The notes below the pieces were generated by a model that saw only the letters and a program-made list of their open reading frames with translations, had not been told where the DNA came from and searched no databases. A stretch of DNA of 64,000 nt from Bacillus sp. FJAT-27225 (GTDB lineage Bacteria > Bacillota > Bacilli > Bacillales > Cytobacillaceae): positions 918,467 to 982,466 of the forward strand of contig NZ_MAYU01000012.1 of NCBI RefSeq assembly GCF_001685025.1, in the 5' to 3' direction. Both the position numbers and the translations under genes were made by a program. Positions 15,554 through 23,932 of this stretch are shown here, piece after piece; the stretch's first letter is position 1, and each line of letters opens with the position of its first letter.

Positions 15554-16960
15554 TTATGCACCTTTTTTACCTTTAAACCCAGTCCTGTGGCAATATTGGC
15601 AGTATACATCCGTCGGTGCGTTTGTTTTAACATCTTCAGCTGGTTTTTCATTGTCGTGGCATACAAAACATTCCGCTTTCGCATCGTTCGTTTTTGCATT
15701 TTCCGAGTGCTTTGTCAGCCAGACATCACTGTCACCGTGGCTTGCCGGGCGTTCAGCGTGGCAGGTTGAGCAGAATGCGCTCTCCCGTGATTTATCTTTA
15801 GCAACCTTTGCGTTTGGAACATACTCTTCTTTCTTGTCCTGGTTAATCAGTGTCTTAATATCTTGTTTTGCAATATCGCGGATCCACTTCGAGTCTTCGT
15901 GGCAATCAAGACATGTATTAAGTTCTTTGATAGCTGAGTCACCGTGGCCTTGGTTCCATTTTTTATCCTTGTGATTTTCCGGAATGGAAATTTCCTTATG
16001 GCAAGTGAAACATTCCATGGAAAGCTTTACGCCTTCGGTTTGTTTTCCTAATGCCTGAAGAATTATTTTCTGTGTTTGCTTCGTTGTTTCATGGGATCCC
16101 TGGACGCCGGTTACAGTCGCTTCGTGGGGCTCGGCAGCTGTCTCCTCTCCATGACCTTCCGGTGTGGCAACGGCCTTTTCGGCGCCATGGCCTTCACCCT
16201 TCTTATCGGTTTGCCCGTGAGTGTTAACTGGCAGGCTATACGCAATGTCTTTCCAAGGTTTTTGTCCTTTGTTGACCTTGTCATGGCAATCGATACATGT
16301 TCCCATATTCGGATTGATGTACTCTCTTGTCATGAGCTTATCGATATTTTCTTCTGTCCAAAAATCGTATGTTTCAGAACCGTTGATTCCCCGGTCAACA
16401 ACTTTCCCATGTGCAACACCAGCATGGCAAGTGATACATGGAACTCCTTCTTTTACGTGTTCCTTGTGGTTCACCTTCAAGTCACCTGTAGCCGTTACAA
16501 GGCGGTTATCCGAGTGGCACTGGCCGCAGTTCACCTTCATGACTGGAACTGTCTGTACGATTGGATCTGGCGGGCCAACAACGTGGTAATACACTTCCTT
16601 CATTGACTCTATTTTGTGAAGGACCATATTTTTTGCACCTGGCTCGATGTGGCACTGGGTACATTTAATCTCACTGTGAGCACTTGCCTTGAATGTTTGA
16701 TACTCTGGGGCCATTTCATGGCAGCTTGCACAAAAGCTCGGATTTGATGTAAATGCAATTGCGCCGTACACCGTTCCGCTCATTGCGATTAGTGCGAACA
16801 AAAGTACGAAACCGAGTTTCCACTTATTGACCGGGTTCTTCCAGTCTATATTTTTGAACTTCCGCCAAAGTCCGCGTATAAGGCCAACCTTCTTTTTCCC
16901 TTCCCTTGTCTCTGTCTCAGGGCTTATCTCTGAATTTTTGGATCTCCTCCAAAAGGCCAC
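15554..16960 (-). CDS. Decaheme NapC/NirT-type membrane cytochrome c with His-rich insert
   Basis: A 468-residue protein, first gene of the minus-strand cytochrome operon. The membrane anchor is at about residues 47-70 and there are ten CXXCH motifs, the first CASCH at 77-81. It is a paralogue of the plus-strand decaheme (7872-9197) but has an extra low-complexity stretch at about 243-295 rich in His, Gly, Glu and Ala (for example GEGHGAEKAVATPEGHGEE). The start is a GTG with AGGGTG seven bases upstream. It probably oxidises menaquinol and feeds the downstream cytochromes. No heme-lyase or cytochrome maturation genes lie in the window. Confidence 0.93.
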   Translation of the reverse strand: MAFWRRSKNSEISPETETREGKKKVGLIRGLWRKFKNIDWKNPVNKWKLGFVLLFALIAMSGTVYGAIAFTSNPSFCASCHEMAPEYQTFKASAHSEIKCTQCHIEPGAKNMVLHKIESMKEVYYHVVGPPDPIVQTVPVMKVNCGQCHSDNRLVTATGDLKVNHKEHVKEGVPCITCHAGVAHGKVVDRGINGSETYDFWTEENIDKLMTREYINPNMGTCIDCHDKVNKGQKPWKDIAYSLPVNTHGQTDKKGEGHGAEKAVATPEGHGEETAAEPHEATVTGVQGSHETTKQTQKIILQALGKQTEGVKLSMECFTCHKEISIPENHKDKKWNQGHGDSAIKELNTCLDCHEDSKWIRDIAKQDIKTLINQDKKEEYVPNAKVAKDKSRESAFCSTCHAERPASHGDSDVWLTKHSENAKTNDAKAECFVCHDNEKPAEDVKTNAPTDVYCQYCHRTGFKGKKGA

Positions 16961-17399
16961 GCTGTTTCACCCTTTCCTGTTTGAGCTCTGCTTTTTATAT
17001 TTTTTACTTAACCTCTAAAGGTAGTATCTAACATTTCTACGTTATTTTCCAATGTACAATTTGTGAATAAACCTGCGAAACTTGTCAACGAAACATCTTT
17101 AAGTAAACACCTAAAAAACGTTGATAAATCAACATTTATGTTAACAACACCTATGTAGTGAAAAGGGAAAAGTAATTTTATAATTATTAATTTTATTGTT
17201 TATTTATACAAAATCTCACCATTTTCAGCGCTGTTTTTTGCATACGGTTACATACCTCTTGCATTCGAAGTTATGTGGAATTTGTGTTGTTTACATGAAG
17301 AATTTATGTGGATGCAATGTGGAATTTATGAGTGACTTGTGAAGAAAGTATGAACATTTAAAAAAGCAATGGCAAATCGCCATAGCTTTGGATAGTAAA
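16961..17399. other. Upstream region of the cytochrome operon
   Basis: About 440 AT-rich bases between the operon start and the cytochrome remnant. It should hold the operon promoter and any redox control site. No perfect Fnr-type dyad was seen and no reading frame is credible. Confidence 0.45.
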
Positions 17400-17820
17400 T
17401 TAGAGTTTCCCAAAAAATCCGGTGTTATAGCAGTATTCGCAATAAACAGCGGTTGGTGCATTTGTTCCTTTTTCAGGAAATGTCTCTTCCACTTCATGGC
17501 ATACTACACATTGTGCTTTTTTTCGTCGCCCTGTGCTTAGGTGAATGTCCCTTAAGCCATAACCCAATCTCTGCGTGGCTTGGTCGCCTTTTTCCATGAC
17601 ATGTATAACAGAAATCATTATTACGTGCTTTTTCCTTTATGCTTGCCGGGGGATGGGGTATACCCCTCATTTTGTTCTGCTTTCAGATGAGTTCGGATAT
17701 CTTGCTTAGGCATTTCCTTAACCCATTGGGTATCATCATGGCACTCTACACACTTGTCCGCCTCCGGGATTGCGTCGCGACCATGGCCATGGTTTAGAGT
17801 GTTTCTTTCGGTTTATCCAA
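17400..17820 (-). pseudogene. Decayed C-terminal fragment of a decaheme cytochrome
   Basis: Three consecutive minus-strand segments in different frames match the C-terminal third of the decaheme paralogues in order. The first (about 17633-17820) has GHGRDAIPEADKCVECHDD and KQDIRTHL, like GHGDSAIKELNTCLDCHED and KQDIKTLI. The second has FCYTCHGKRRPSHAE. The third ends AQCVVCHEVEE...YCEYCYNTGFFGKL. Two frameshifts separate them, the last heme motif is CEYCY instead of CXXCH, and the first two thirds with the membrane anchor are gone. It is a dead copy, evidence of earlier duplication in this island. Confidence 0.88.
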
Positions 17821-18076
17821 TCACCCACCCTCCCTCATCAATAAGGGTTCAGAAATGTAAAAGATTCTCTGTTCCAGTTTAGAAAATGTACGCTAGTATA
17901 ACAGAAATTACACATATGAACACGTTCAAAGCTATGCGGCATTTGTTGTCACACGTATGCGGAAGTGGTAAGATGGTAAAAGAAATTGGCGAAATGTTTT
18001 TACAGGAATTGTACTGTTACAGAACGAATTCTTACCTCTTGTAGAATTCGAATGCATATATAGAAGGAGCGTAAAT

Positions 18077-20581
18077 ATGGGCATCTTAAATAAATTGTTT
18101 GATATGAACAAACGCGAAATCAAGAAGCTGACAAAGATTGCCGACAAAATCGAAGCCCTTGCCAGCGAAACGGAGAAGCTGACGGATGACCAGCTCCGCG
18201 ATAAAACGGAGGAATTCAAAAAGCGTTATCAAAATGGGGAAACTCTTGATGATCTGCTAGTAGAAGCGTTTGCGGTCGTCCGTGAAGGCGCGCGCCGCGT
18301 TCTTGGCTTATATCCATATCCTGTCCAATTGATGGGCGGTGCTTCCCTGCATGAGGGCAATATCTCCGAGATGAAGACGGGTGAAGGTAAAACGTTAACG
18401 GCTACGATGCCGGTTTATTTGAATGCACTATCCGGGAAAGGCGTCCACGTTGTCACGGTCAACGAATACCTTGCCAGCCGTGATGCCACCGAGATGGGGC
18501 AGCTCTATAACTTCCTCGGCCTGACTGTCGGCTTGAACCTGAATAGCATGACAAAGGAAGAAAAGCAGGAAGCTTATGCAGCCGATATCACATACGGAAC
18601 AAATAACGAATTCGGCTTTGATTATCTTCGGGACAACATGGTCTTATATAAGGAACAAAAAGTTCAGCGTCCACTTTTTTATGCGGTTATTGACGAGGTT
18701 GACTCGATTTTGATTGACGAAGCACGGACTCCGCTGATCATTTCCGGTACTGCCCAAAAGTCAACTTCCCTTTATATCCAGGCGAATGCATTCGTCCGCA
18801 CCCTTAATAAGGACGATGATTATACGTATGATGAAAAAACAAAAGGCGTTATGCTTACCGAGCAAGGGATTTCCAAGGCAGAGCGCGCTTTTGGGATCGA
18901 GAACCTGTTTGATATTAACCATGTAACCTTGAACCATCATATCAACCAGGCATTAAGGGCAAACGTCTCCATGCATCTCGACGTTGATTATGTTGTCCAG
19001 GATGGCGAAATCGTCATTGTTGACCAATTCACTGGGCGTTTGATGAAGGGACGCCGTTATTCTGAAGGACTCCACCAGGCGATTGAAGCAAAGGAAGGCC
19101 TTGAGGTCCAAAACGAGAGCATGACTCTCGCAACCATCACCTTCCAGAACTATTTCCGAATGTACGAAAAGCTTGCCGGGATGACCGGTACAGCCAAGAC
19201 TGAGGAAGAGGAATTCCGCAATATATATAATATGAACGTTATCGTCATCCCGACGAACCGCCCGATTGTCCGTGATGACCGAGCGGACTTGATTTATGCA
19301 ACGATGGACGGAAAATTCCGCGCCGTCGTCGAAGACATTGCCGAGCGCAATAAAAAGGGACAGCCTGTCCTTGTCGGTACAGTTGCAATTGAAACGTCCG
19401 AGTTGATTTCAAAATACCTTCAAAAGAAAGGTATTAAGCACAATGTATTGAACGCGAAAAACCACGGACGTGAAGCGGAAATCATCGCTGAAGCAGGCCA
19501 GCCTGGCGCTGTTACAATCGCGACAAACATGGCCGGACGCGGAACGGATATCAAGCTGGGTGAAGGTGTAAAGGAAGTGGGCGGACTTGCCGTTATTGGT
19601 ACAGAGCGCCACGAATCCCGCCGGATCGATAACCAGCTGCGCGGACGTTCAGGCCGTCAGGGAGACCCAGGTGTCACTCAATTCTACTTATCAATGGAAG
19701 ACGAACTGATGCGCCGCTTCGGCTCAGACAATATGAAGGCCATGATGGAGCGGCTTGGCATGGATGATTCCCAGCCAATTCAAAGCAAAATGGTGTCCCG
19801 CGCAGTCGAATCCGCGCAAAAGCGCGTTGAAGGAAATAACTTTGACGCCCGGAAGCAGCTCCTCCAATACGACGACGTTCTGCGCCAGCAGCGTGAAATC
19901 ATTTACAAGCAGCGTAACGAAGTCCTTGAGGCGGAAAACTTGCGCGATATCGTTGAAAACATGATTAAAGCAACGATTGAACGTGCAGTTGATTCCCATG
20001 CCCCACGCGGCGGGGATGAAGAGGATTGGAACCTCGATGCGCTTGTAGATTGGATTCATGCGAATCTTCTTCGAGAAGGCGATATTACCATTGACGACCT
20101 GAAGGGTAAGTTCCAGGATGAAATGATTGATACCATCTTTGCAAAAGTAGTCGAACGATACAACGAAAAAGAAGAAATCCTTTCTTCCGAACAAATGCGC
20201 GAGTTTGAAAAAGTAATCGTTCTCCGCGCGGTTGACTCGAAATGGATGGATCACATCGATGCAATGGACCAACTCCGCCAGGGTATCCACCTTCGCGCGT
20301 ACGCCCAGACCGACCCACTTCGCGAATACCAGCATGAAGGCTATGCAATGTTCGAAAGCATGGTCGTGTCGATTGAAGAAGAAGCAGCCCGCTATATTAT
20401 GAAGGCTGAAATCCGCAACAACCTGGAACGGCAGGAAGTTGCAAAAGGTGTTGCTGTTAACCCGAAAGCAGATGGGGAAGCGAGCAAGAAAAAACCTGTC
20501 ACTAAACAGGTGCAAATTGGACGCAATGATCCATGCTACTGTGGCAGCGGCAAAAAGTATAAAAACTGCCATGGCGCGTAA
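18077..20581 (+). CDS. secA: Preprotein translocase ATPase SecA
   Basis: An 834-residue motor that drives proteins through SecYEG. Walker A MKTGEGKT (about residues 101-108), Walker [16 protein letters not shown], helicase motif [13 protein letters not shown] and the C-terminal zinc motif [14 protein letters not shown] are all present. Length is close to B. subtilis SecA (841). AGAAGGAGCG precedes the ATG. In B. subtilis hpf, secA and prfB lie in that order on one strand; here secA is on the plus strand, convergent with hpf and divergent from prfB with 14 kb between, so this block has been inverted and invaded. Codon use looks native. Confidence 0.98.
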   Translation: MGILNKLFDMNKREIKKLTKIADKIEALASETEKLTDDQLRDKTEEFKKRYQNGETLDDLLVEAFAVVREGARRVLGLYPYPVQLMGGASLHEGNISEMKTGEGKTLTATMPVYLNALSGKGVHVVTVNEYLASRDATEMGQLYNFLGLTVGLNLNSMTKEEKQEAYAADITYGTNNEFGFDYLRDNMVLYKEQKVQRPLFYAVIDEVDSILIDEARTPLIISGTAQKSTSLYIQANAFVRTLNKDDDYTYDEKTKGVMLTEQGISKAERAFGIENLFDINHVTLNHHINQALRANVSMHLDVDYVVQDGEIVIVDQFTGRLMKGRRYSEGLHQAIEAKEGLEVQNESMTLATITFQNYFRMYEKLAGMTGTAKTEEEEFRNIYNMNVIVIPTNRPIVRDDRADLIYATMDGKFRAVVEDIAERNKKGQPVLVGTVAIETSELISKYLQKKGIKHNVLNAKNHGREAEIIAEAGQPGAVTIATNMAGRGTDIKLGEGVKEVGGLAVIGTERHESRRIDNQLRGRSGRQGDPGVTQFYLSMEDELMRRFGSDNMKAMMERLGMDDSQPIQSKMVSRAVESAQKRVEGNNFDARKQLLQYDDVLRQQREIIYKQRNEVLEAENLRDIVENMIKATIERAVDSHAPRGGDEEDWNLDALVDWIHANLLREGDITIDDLKGKFQDEMIDTIFAKVVERYNEKEEILSSEQMREFEKVIVLRAVDSKWMDHIDAMDQLRQGIHLRAYAQTDPLREYQHEGYAMFESMVVSIEEEAARYIMKAEIRNNLERQEVAKGVAVNPKADGEASKKKPVTKQVQIGRNDPCYCGSGKKYKNCHGA

Positions 20582-20596
20582 TAGTCATTTAAGGAA

Positions 20597-20627
20597 GGAA
20601 GCCGGCTGAGTGCCGGCTTCTTTTTTG
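20597..20627 (+). terminator. Terminator of secA
   Basis: The stem AAGCCGGC/GCCGGCTT with loop TGAGT is followed by CTTTTTT, starting 16 bases past the stop codon. Confidence 0.92.
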
Positions 20628-20689
20628 ATTCGAATCAGGCTTCCTGTAGTTGTGTACAAAGTTGTTCTGAATTGGTACTTTATTTGGGG

Positions 20690-20835
20690 GCTGTGCATAT
20701 ATCGGGGAAATTGCACATTGTTTTTAAAAACTGTAGATATCCAGCAAATGCGCATAACCTTTATTTCGCTTATATCGGGTAAAGTGCGCCTAAATCTTCA
20801 AAACTGCGCTTAAATCAGGAAAAGACACACAGCCT
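20690..20835 (-). repeat. Degenerate short tandem repeat, TTTATGCGCACTTT-like units
   Basis: Read on the minus strand, units such as TTTAAGCGCAGTTTT, TTTAGGCGCACTTTA, TATAAGCGAAATAAA and TTATGCGCATTT recur every 20-23 bases. The same motif, in the other orientation, fills 25078-25175. The units are too variable for CRISPR repeats. Confidence 0.6.
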
Positions 20836-20896
20836 TGCAAAAATATAAATTATTAAAATTCCAACATAAGTGCACAGATACTAAAAAAAGCACAAA

Positions 20897-20926
20897 ATCC
20901 GGCTCCCCAAATGGGAAACCGGATTA
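20897..20926 (-). terminator. Terminator of hpf
   Basis: The stem AATCCGG/CCGGATT with inner CCC/GGG pairing lies ten bases past the hpf stop codon on the minus strand. The T-run is broken. Confidence 0.7.
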
Positions 20927-20935
20927 TTCATAAAA

Positions 20936-21487
20936 TTAGTGGGCCTCGATCAAGCCGTAGCGGCCATCGTGGCGCTTGTAAACAACGTTGGTTTGGTTTG
21001 TTTCAGCATTGGTGAAGACATAGAAGTTATGGCCTAGCATGTTCATTTGAAGAATCGCTTCTTCACTGTCCATTGGCTTCAGTTCGAATCTCTTTGTGCG
21101 GACAACTTCAAGCTCGTCTTCTTCATCATAGGTAGCGACGGAAGAGTTATCCCCGTTGGCGAACAGTGCAGCAAAGTCGCCTTTTTCACGGAATTTGCGG
21201 TTTACCTTTGTTTTATGCTTTCGGATTTGGCGTTCTAACTTATCAGTAATCAGGTCAATTGCGGCATACATATCTTCATGGCTTTCCTCGGCCCGAAGCA
21301 CGAGGTGCGGCATCGGAATGGTTACTTCCACTTTGGATGTCTTATCCTGATACACCTTTAAATTCACATTGACATTTGCCTGCGGTGTTTCAGTGAAATA
21401 CCTTTCAAGTTTAAAAATCTTCTTTTCCAAGTATTCCCTAATTGCTGGAGTTACTTCAATGTTTTCACCACGAATATTGAAATTCAT
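20936..21487 (-). CDS. hpf: Long-form ribosome hibernation promoting factor
   Basis: A 183-residue protein. The N-terminal RaiA/YfiA domain (MNFNIRGENIEVTPAIREYL, about residues 1-100) binds the ribosome. The C-terminal domain (about 125-183, with FELKPMDSEEAILQMNMLGH and VVYKRHDGRYGLIE) dimerises it to form 100S ribosomes in stationary phase or stress. It corresponds to B. subtilis YvyD/Hpf. A strong AAAGGAGGCG precedes the ATG. A sigma-B-like promoter lies 45-70 bases upstream, consistent with stress induction known for this gene. Confidence 0.96.
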   Translation of the reverse strand: MNFNIRGENIEVTPAIREYLEKKIFKLERYFTETPQANVNVNLKVYQDKTSKVEVTIPMPHLVLRAEESHEDMYAAIDLITDKLERQIRKHKTKVNRKFREKGDFAALFANGDNSSVATYDEEDELEVVRTKRFELKPMDSEEAILQMNMLGHNFYVFTNAETNQTNVVYKRHDGRYGLIEAH

Positions 21488-21532
21488 GAGAAACGCCTCC
21501 TTTTGTTAAGACTATGTAAACTATATTCTCTT

Positions 21533-21558
21533 CTACCCTATGAGAATCCTTCTAAAAC
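21533..21558 (-). promoter_or_regulatory. Sigma-B-like promoter of hpf
   Basis: On the minus strand GTTTTA (21553-21558) and GGGTAG (21533-21538) are 14 bases apart, close to the sigma-B consensus GTTTaa-N13-15-GGGTAt. B. subtilis yvyD is a known sigma-B target. The match is seen; activity is inferred. Confidence 0.5.
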
Positions 21559-21561
21559 AGA

Positions 21562-21590
21562 ACAAAAATTTTGTCGAATCTATGACAAAA
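21562..21590. promoter_or_regulatory. Overlapping palindromes upstream of hpf
   Basis: ACAAAAATTTTGT (21562-21574) overlaps the dyad TTTTGTC-N8-GACAAAA (21569-21590). They lie between hpf and comFC, just upstream of the sigma-B-like promoter. This may be an operator; the binding factor is unknown. Confidence 0.3.
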
Positions 21591-21665
21591 ACAATAGCCT
21601 GATAGTGACAACCTTCGAGTGATGTGGAAAAGACTTATAAATTTGTCGACCCTACACCAAGTTTC

Positions 21666-22376
21666 TCACCCCCGCGCAATTGTAAAGGATATAATTTCCC
21701 TCGCTCCTGCTCTCTTTAGGCATTTTGCGGCATAGCGCAAGGTTGACCCTGTTGTGTAAATATCATCAACTAACAAAACTCTTTTTCCATCAACTTCTGC
21801 ATCTGTTTTGAACACTTGCGGCAGATGAATCCGTTCCTGCCGGGATTTCTTCGACTGTTTTTCAGAATGTTCTCTGGTCAGAATTGCAGACCATTTGATA
21901 CCTGCTTCGCGCAGAATAGCCTCAGACTGGTTAAAGCCACGATCATACAGGCGTTCATTGCTTAACGGAATCGGAACAATGATGTCGGGTTTTAAGCTGC
22001 GTATCATGTTTTTCGTTTCCTCAGAGAATGCCAAGGCAATCTGATAATCACCACGGTACTTAAACTTTGCGATTACATCCTTTAGAGAATCATTATAAAC
22101 GTATAACGATTTATTTTGCTGAAGCATGCCAGCCCACTTGGGATCACTCTCCCATCGGATACAGTCATGGCATACACCTTCTGAACTGAATCTTTCAGCC
22201 TGTTCATTGAACATCCTACCGCAAATTTTGCACCCGTTTCCTATAATCGATTTCAGTTTTGGACGGCAATTTTTGCAAACATCCCCTTTCTTTGCAGGCA
22301 AAAATAGGCTTGCCCAGCTCGGTTCTTCACCTGATTCTCCACCACAAAGCAAACATCGTTCATTTATATAAATCAT
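21666..22376 (-). CDS. comFC: ComFC, competence-associated phosphoribosyltransferase-like protein
   Basis: A 236-residue protein with an N-terminal zinc-finger-like region (CLLCGGESG, CKNCRPKL, CKICGRMF, CHDCIRWE) and a C-terminal phosphoribosyltransferase fold with the PRPP-binding motif VLLVDDIYTTGSTL. ComFC/ComF works with the ComFA helicase in uptake of single-stranded DNA during transformation. It lies 30 bases downstream of comFA on the same strand. comFB, found between them in B. subtilis, is absent. Confidence 0.93.
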   Translation of the reverse strand: MIYINERCLLCGGESGEEPSWASLFLPAKKGDVCKNCRPKLKSIIGNGCKICGRMFNEQAERFSSEGVCHDCIRWESDPKWAGMLQQNKSLYVYNDSLKDVIAKFKYRGDYQIALAFSEETKNMIRSLKPDIIVPIPLSNERLYDRGFNQSEAILREAGIKWSAILTREHSEKQSKKSRQERIHLPQVFKTDAEVDGKRVLLVDDIYTTGSTLRYAAKCLKRAGAREIISFTIARG

Positions 22377-22405
22377 TTATTTCATCCCTTTATAGTATGC
22401 CCTAA

Positions 22406-23932
22406 TTATTCCAATGAATCCTTAATAAGCCCTCTTGATTTCGCCTCTTTGTTCATCATTTTAATTTGCATTTGTGCCCTTTCCATGGCAATCGTTTTAC
22501 CAAAATGAAAAAAGGTGACAGTCCCGTCCGGGTATGCGGCGCTTCTGCCCGCCCGTCCGGCAATTTGTACGAGCGCACTATCCGTAAAGGTACGATCCTC
22601 GGCCCCGATGACGGCAACATCGATATTGGCCAATGTAACACCCCGTTCGAGTATAGTCGTTGTCAGCAGGATTGGAATGGCACCTTTTCGTGTTTGTGCA
22701 ACCTTCTCTTTTCGGTTTGGGTCTTCCGCATGAACAGCTTCAATGTCCGGGTTTAGTTTTTGCAAAAGAGGAAGTGCTGCTTGCATGGATTGAATATGCG
22801 GAAAAAAAACCAGTGCCTGTTTTCCCGCTGAAAGCCGTTTTTCAATCCAACGCAGGCAATCACGGGGAAGGTTTCCTTTTTGAAGCCTTCTTCTCCAATT
22901 CCCGCACCAGCGGAACTCGGGTATTGGAAGCGGATGGCGGTGAAAACGGGCAGGAATGGTAACAAAGACACGTTTCCCTGACCTGCATTCCTGCTGCCAT
23001 TTCCGGTTAGGTGTCGCCGTTAGATAGATGATTGATGATACCGGTTTTCGGGCTTGGTCCGCAGCATGCTGGAGAGCCTTATCAACCGTATAAGGAAAGG
23101 CATCCACTTCATCAAGCACCATCATGTCAAACGCCTCGTAAAAGCGAATCAGCTGGTGTGTGGTCGCAATAGTCAGCTGGGAAAAAAGATGGCGGTCCTC
23201 GCTCCCGCCATATAGAGAAGCAATTTTTACAGAAGGAAATGCAGCCTGGAGTCTTGGGGTAAGTTCGAGGACCACATCTGTACGCGGCGTGGCGATACAC
23301 ACCCGTTTCCGGTCCTTTAGCGCGGTTTCAATTGCCGCGAATAACACCTCTGTCTTCCCAGCCCCGCAAACCGCCCAAACGAGTAGGCTCGAATTTTGAC
23401 GAACGGCATCAACTGCGCGGTTCGACGCATTTTGCTGCCCGTCGGATAATGTCCCAGTCCATTCGAGAATTTTTTCAGGCGGGTCGAAATCAGGCGGCGC
23501 GCCAATCCAGCCTATTAAAGGAGTACATTCACTGACACGGCCCATCATAATGCAGTTGCGGCAATACGTGCAGAGTTCTCCGCATCTTGCACAGAGGAAG
23601 GAAGCAAACAGCTCTTTAGCCCGGTTCCCGCATCTGTAGCAGCTGGGATTTCCGCCTTTTTGCTCAATTCCCCTTCGGTACGTTATAAAGCCGTTTTCAT
23701 AGTGATCGTGAATTTCCTGGAGGGTGTTTGGTAAATCATCTAGAAGCAGCTGTTTTCCGGCCAAGTGGGATTGAAGTTCAGGGTTGAATTGGAAGTCACG
23801 GTTTAGGTCTGGGCGGGGGATCGCCTGGAGGTCAGTGATTCTTTTTGTATTGAATGGGAACTGCGCGATGCCGGAATTAGTATAGGTTGGGAGGATGGGG
23901 GTGATAAGTCTATTTTCAATGGTGAATTTCAT
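22406..23932 (-). CDS. comFA: ComFA, competence DNA-import helicase
   Basis: A 508-residue superfamily 2 ATPase. A four-cysteine-pair zinc region (CYRCGNRAK, CARCGELC, CRNCIMMG) at about residues 98-136 is followed by Walker A AVCGAGKTE (about 187-195), Walker B VLDEVDAF, motif III TATPNR, and a C-terminal helicase lobe with QIAGRAGRS. It drives or guides the incoming DNA strand in transformation. Of two in-frame ATG codons the second, at 23930-23932, has AAGGGG seven bases upstream and was chosen. It overlaps the upstream NERD gene by 17 bases, which suggests translational coupling. Confidence 0.94.
   Translation of the reverse strand: MKFTIENRLITPILPTYTNSGIAQFPFNTKRITDLQAIPRPDLNRDFQFNPELQSHLAGKQLLLDDLPNTLQEIHDHYENGFITYRRGIEQKGGNPSCYRCGNRAKELFASFLCARCGELCTYCRNCIMMGRVSECTPLIGWIGAPPDFDPPEKILEWTGTLSDGQQNASNRAVDAVRQNSSLLVWAVCGAGKTEVLFAAIETALKDRKRVCIATPRTDVVLELTPRLQAAFPSVKIASLYGGSEDRHLFSQLTIATTHQLIRFYEAFDMMVLDEVDAFPYTVDKALQHAADQARKPVSSIIYLTATPNRKWQQECRSGKRVFVTIPARFHRHPLPIPEFRWCGNWRRRLQKGNLPRDCLRWIEKRLSAGKQALVFFPHIQSMQAALPLLQKLNPDIEAVHAEDPNRKEKVAQTRKGAIPILLTTTILERGVTLANIDVAVIGAEDRTFTDSALVQIAGRAGRSAAYPDGTVTFFHFGKTIAMERAQMQIKMMNKEAKSRGLIKDSLE

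Larger units (their letters stand above)
20582..20935. other. secA-hpf intergenic region
   Basis: About 350 bases between two convergent genes. It holds the secA terminator (20597-20627), a degenerate short tandem repeat (about 20690-20835) and the hpf terminator (20897-20926). No gene is credible. Confidence 0.6.

Noticed and set aside
14332-16960. NrfHA-type nitrite reductase or Nap nitrate reductase system
   Set aside because: There is no CXXCK catalytic heme motif, no NrfA-sized partner and no molybdoprotein; all hemes are plain CXXCH and the proteins have 10 or 12 motifs.
19724-20572. 282-codon open frame antisense to secA
   Set aside because: It is the mirror of the highly conserved secA coding sequence, has no ribosome binding site and resembles no known protein; long antisense frames are common opposite biased codons.
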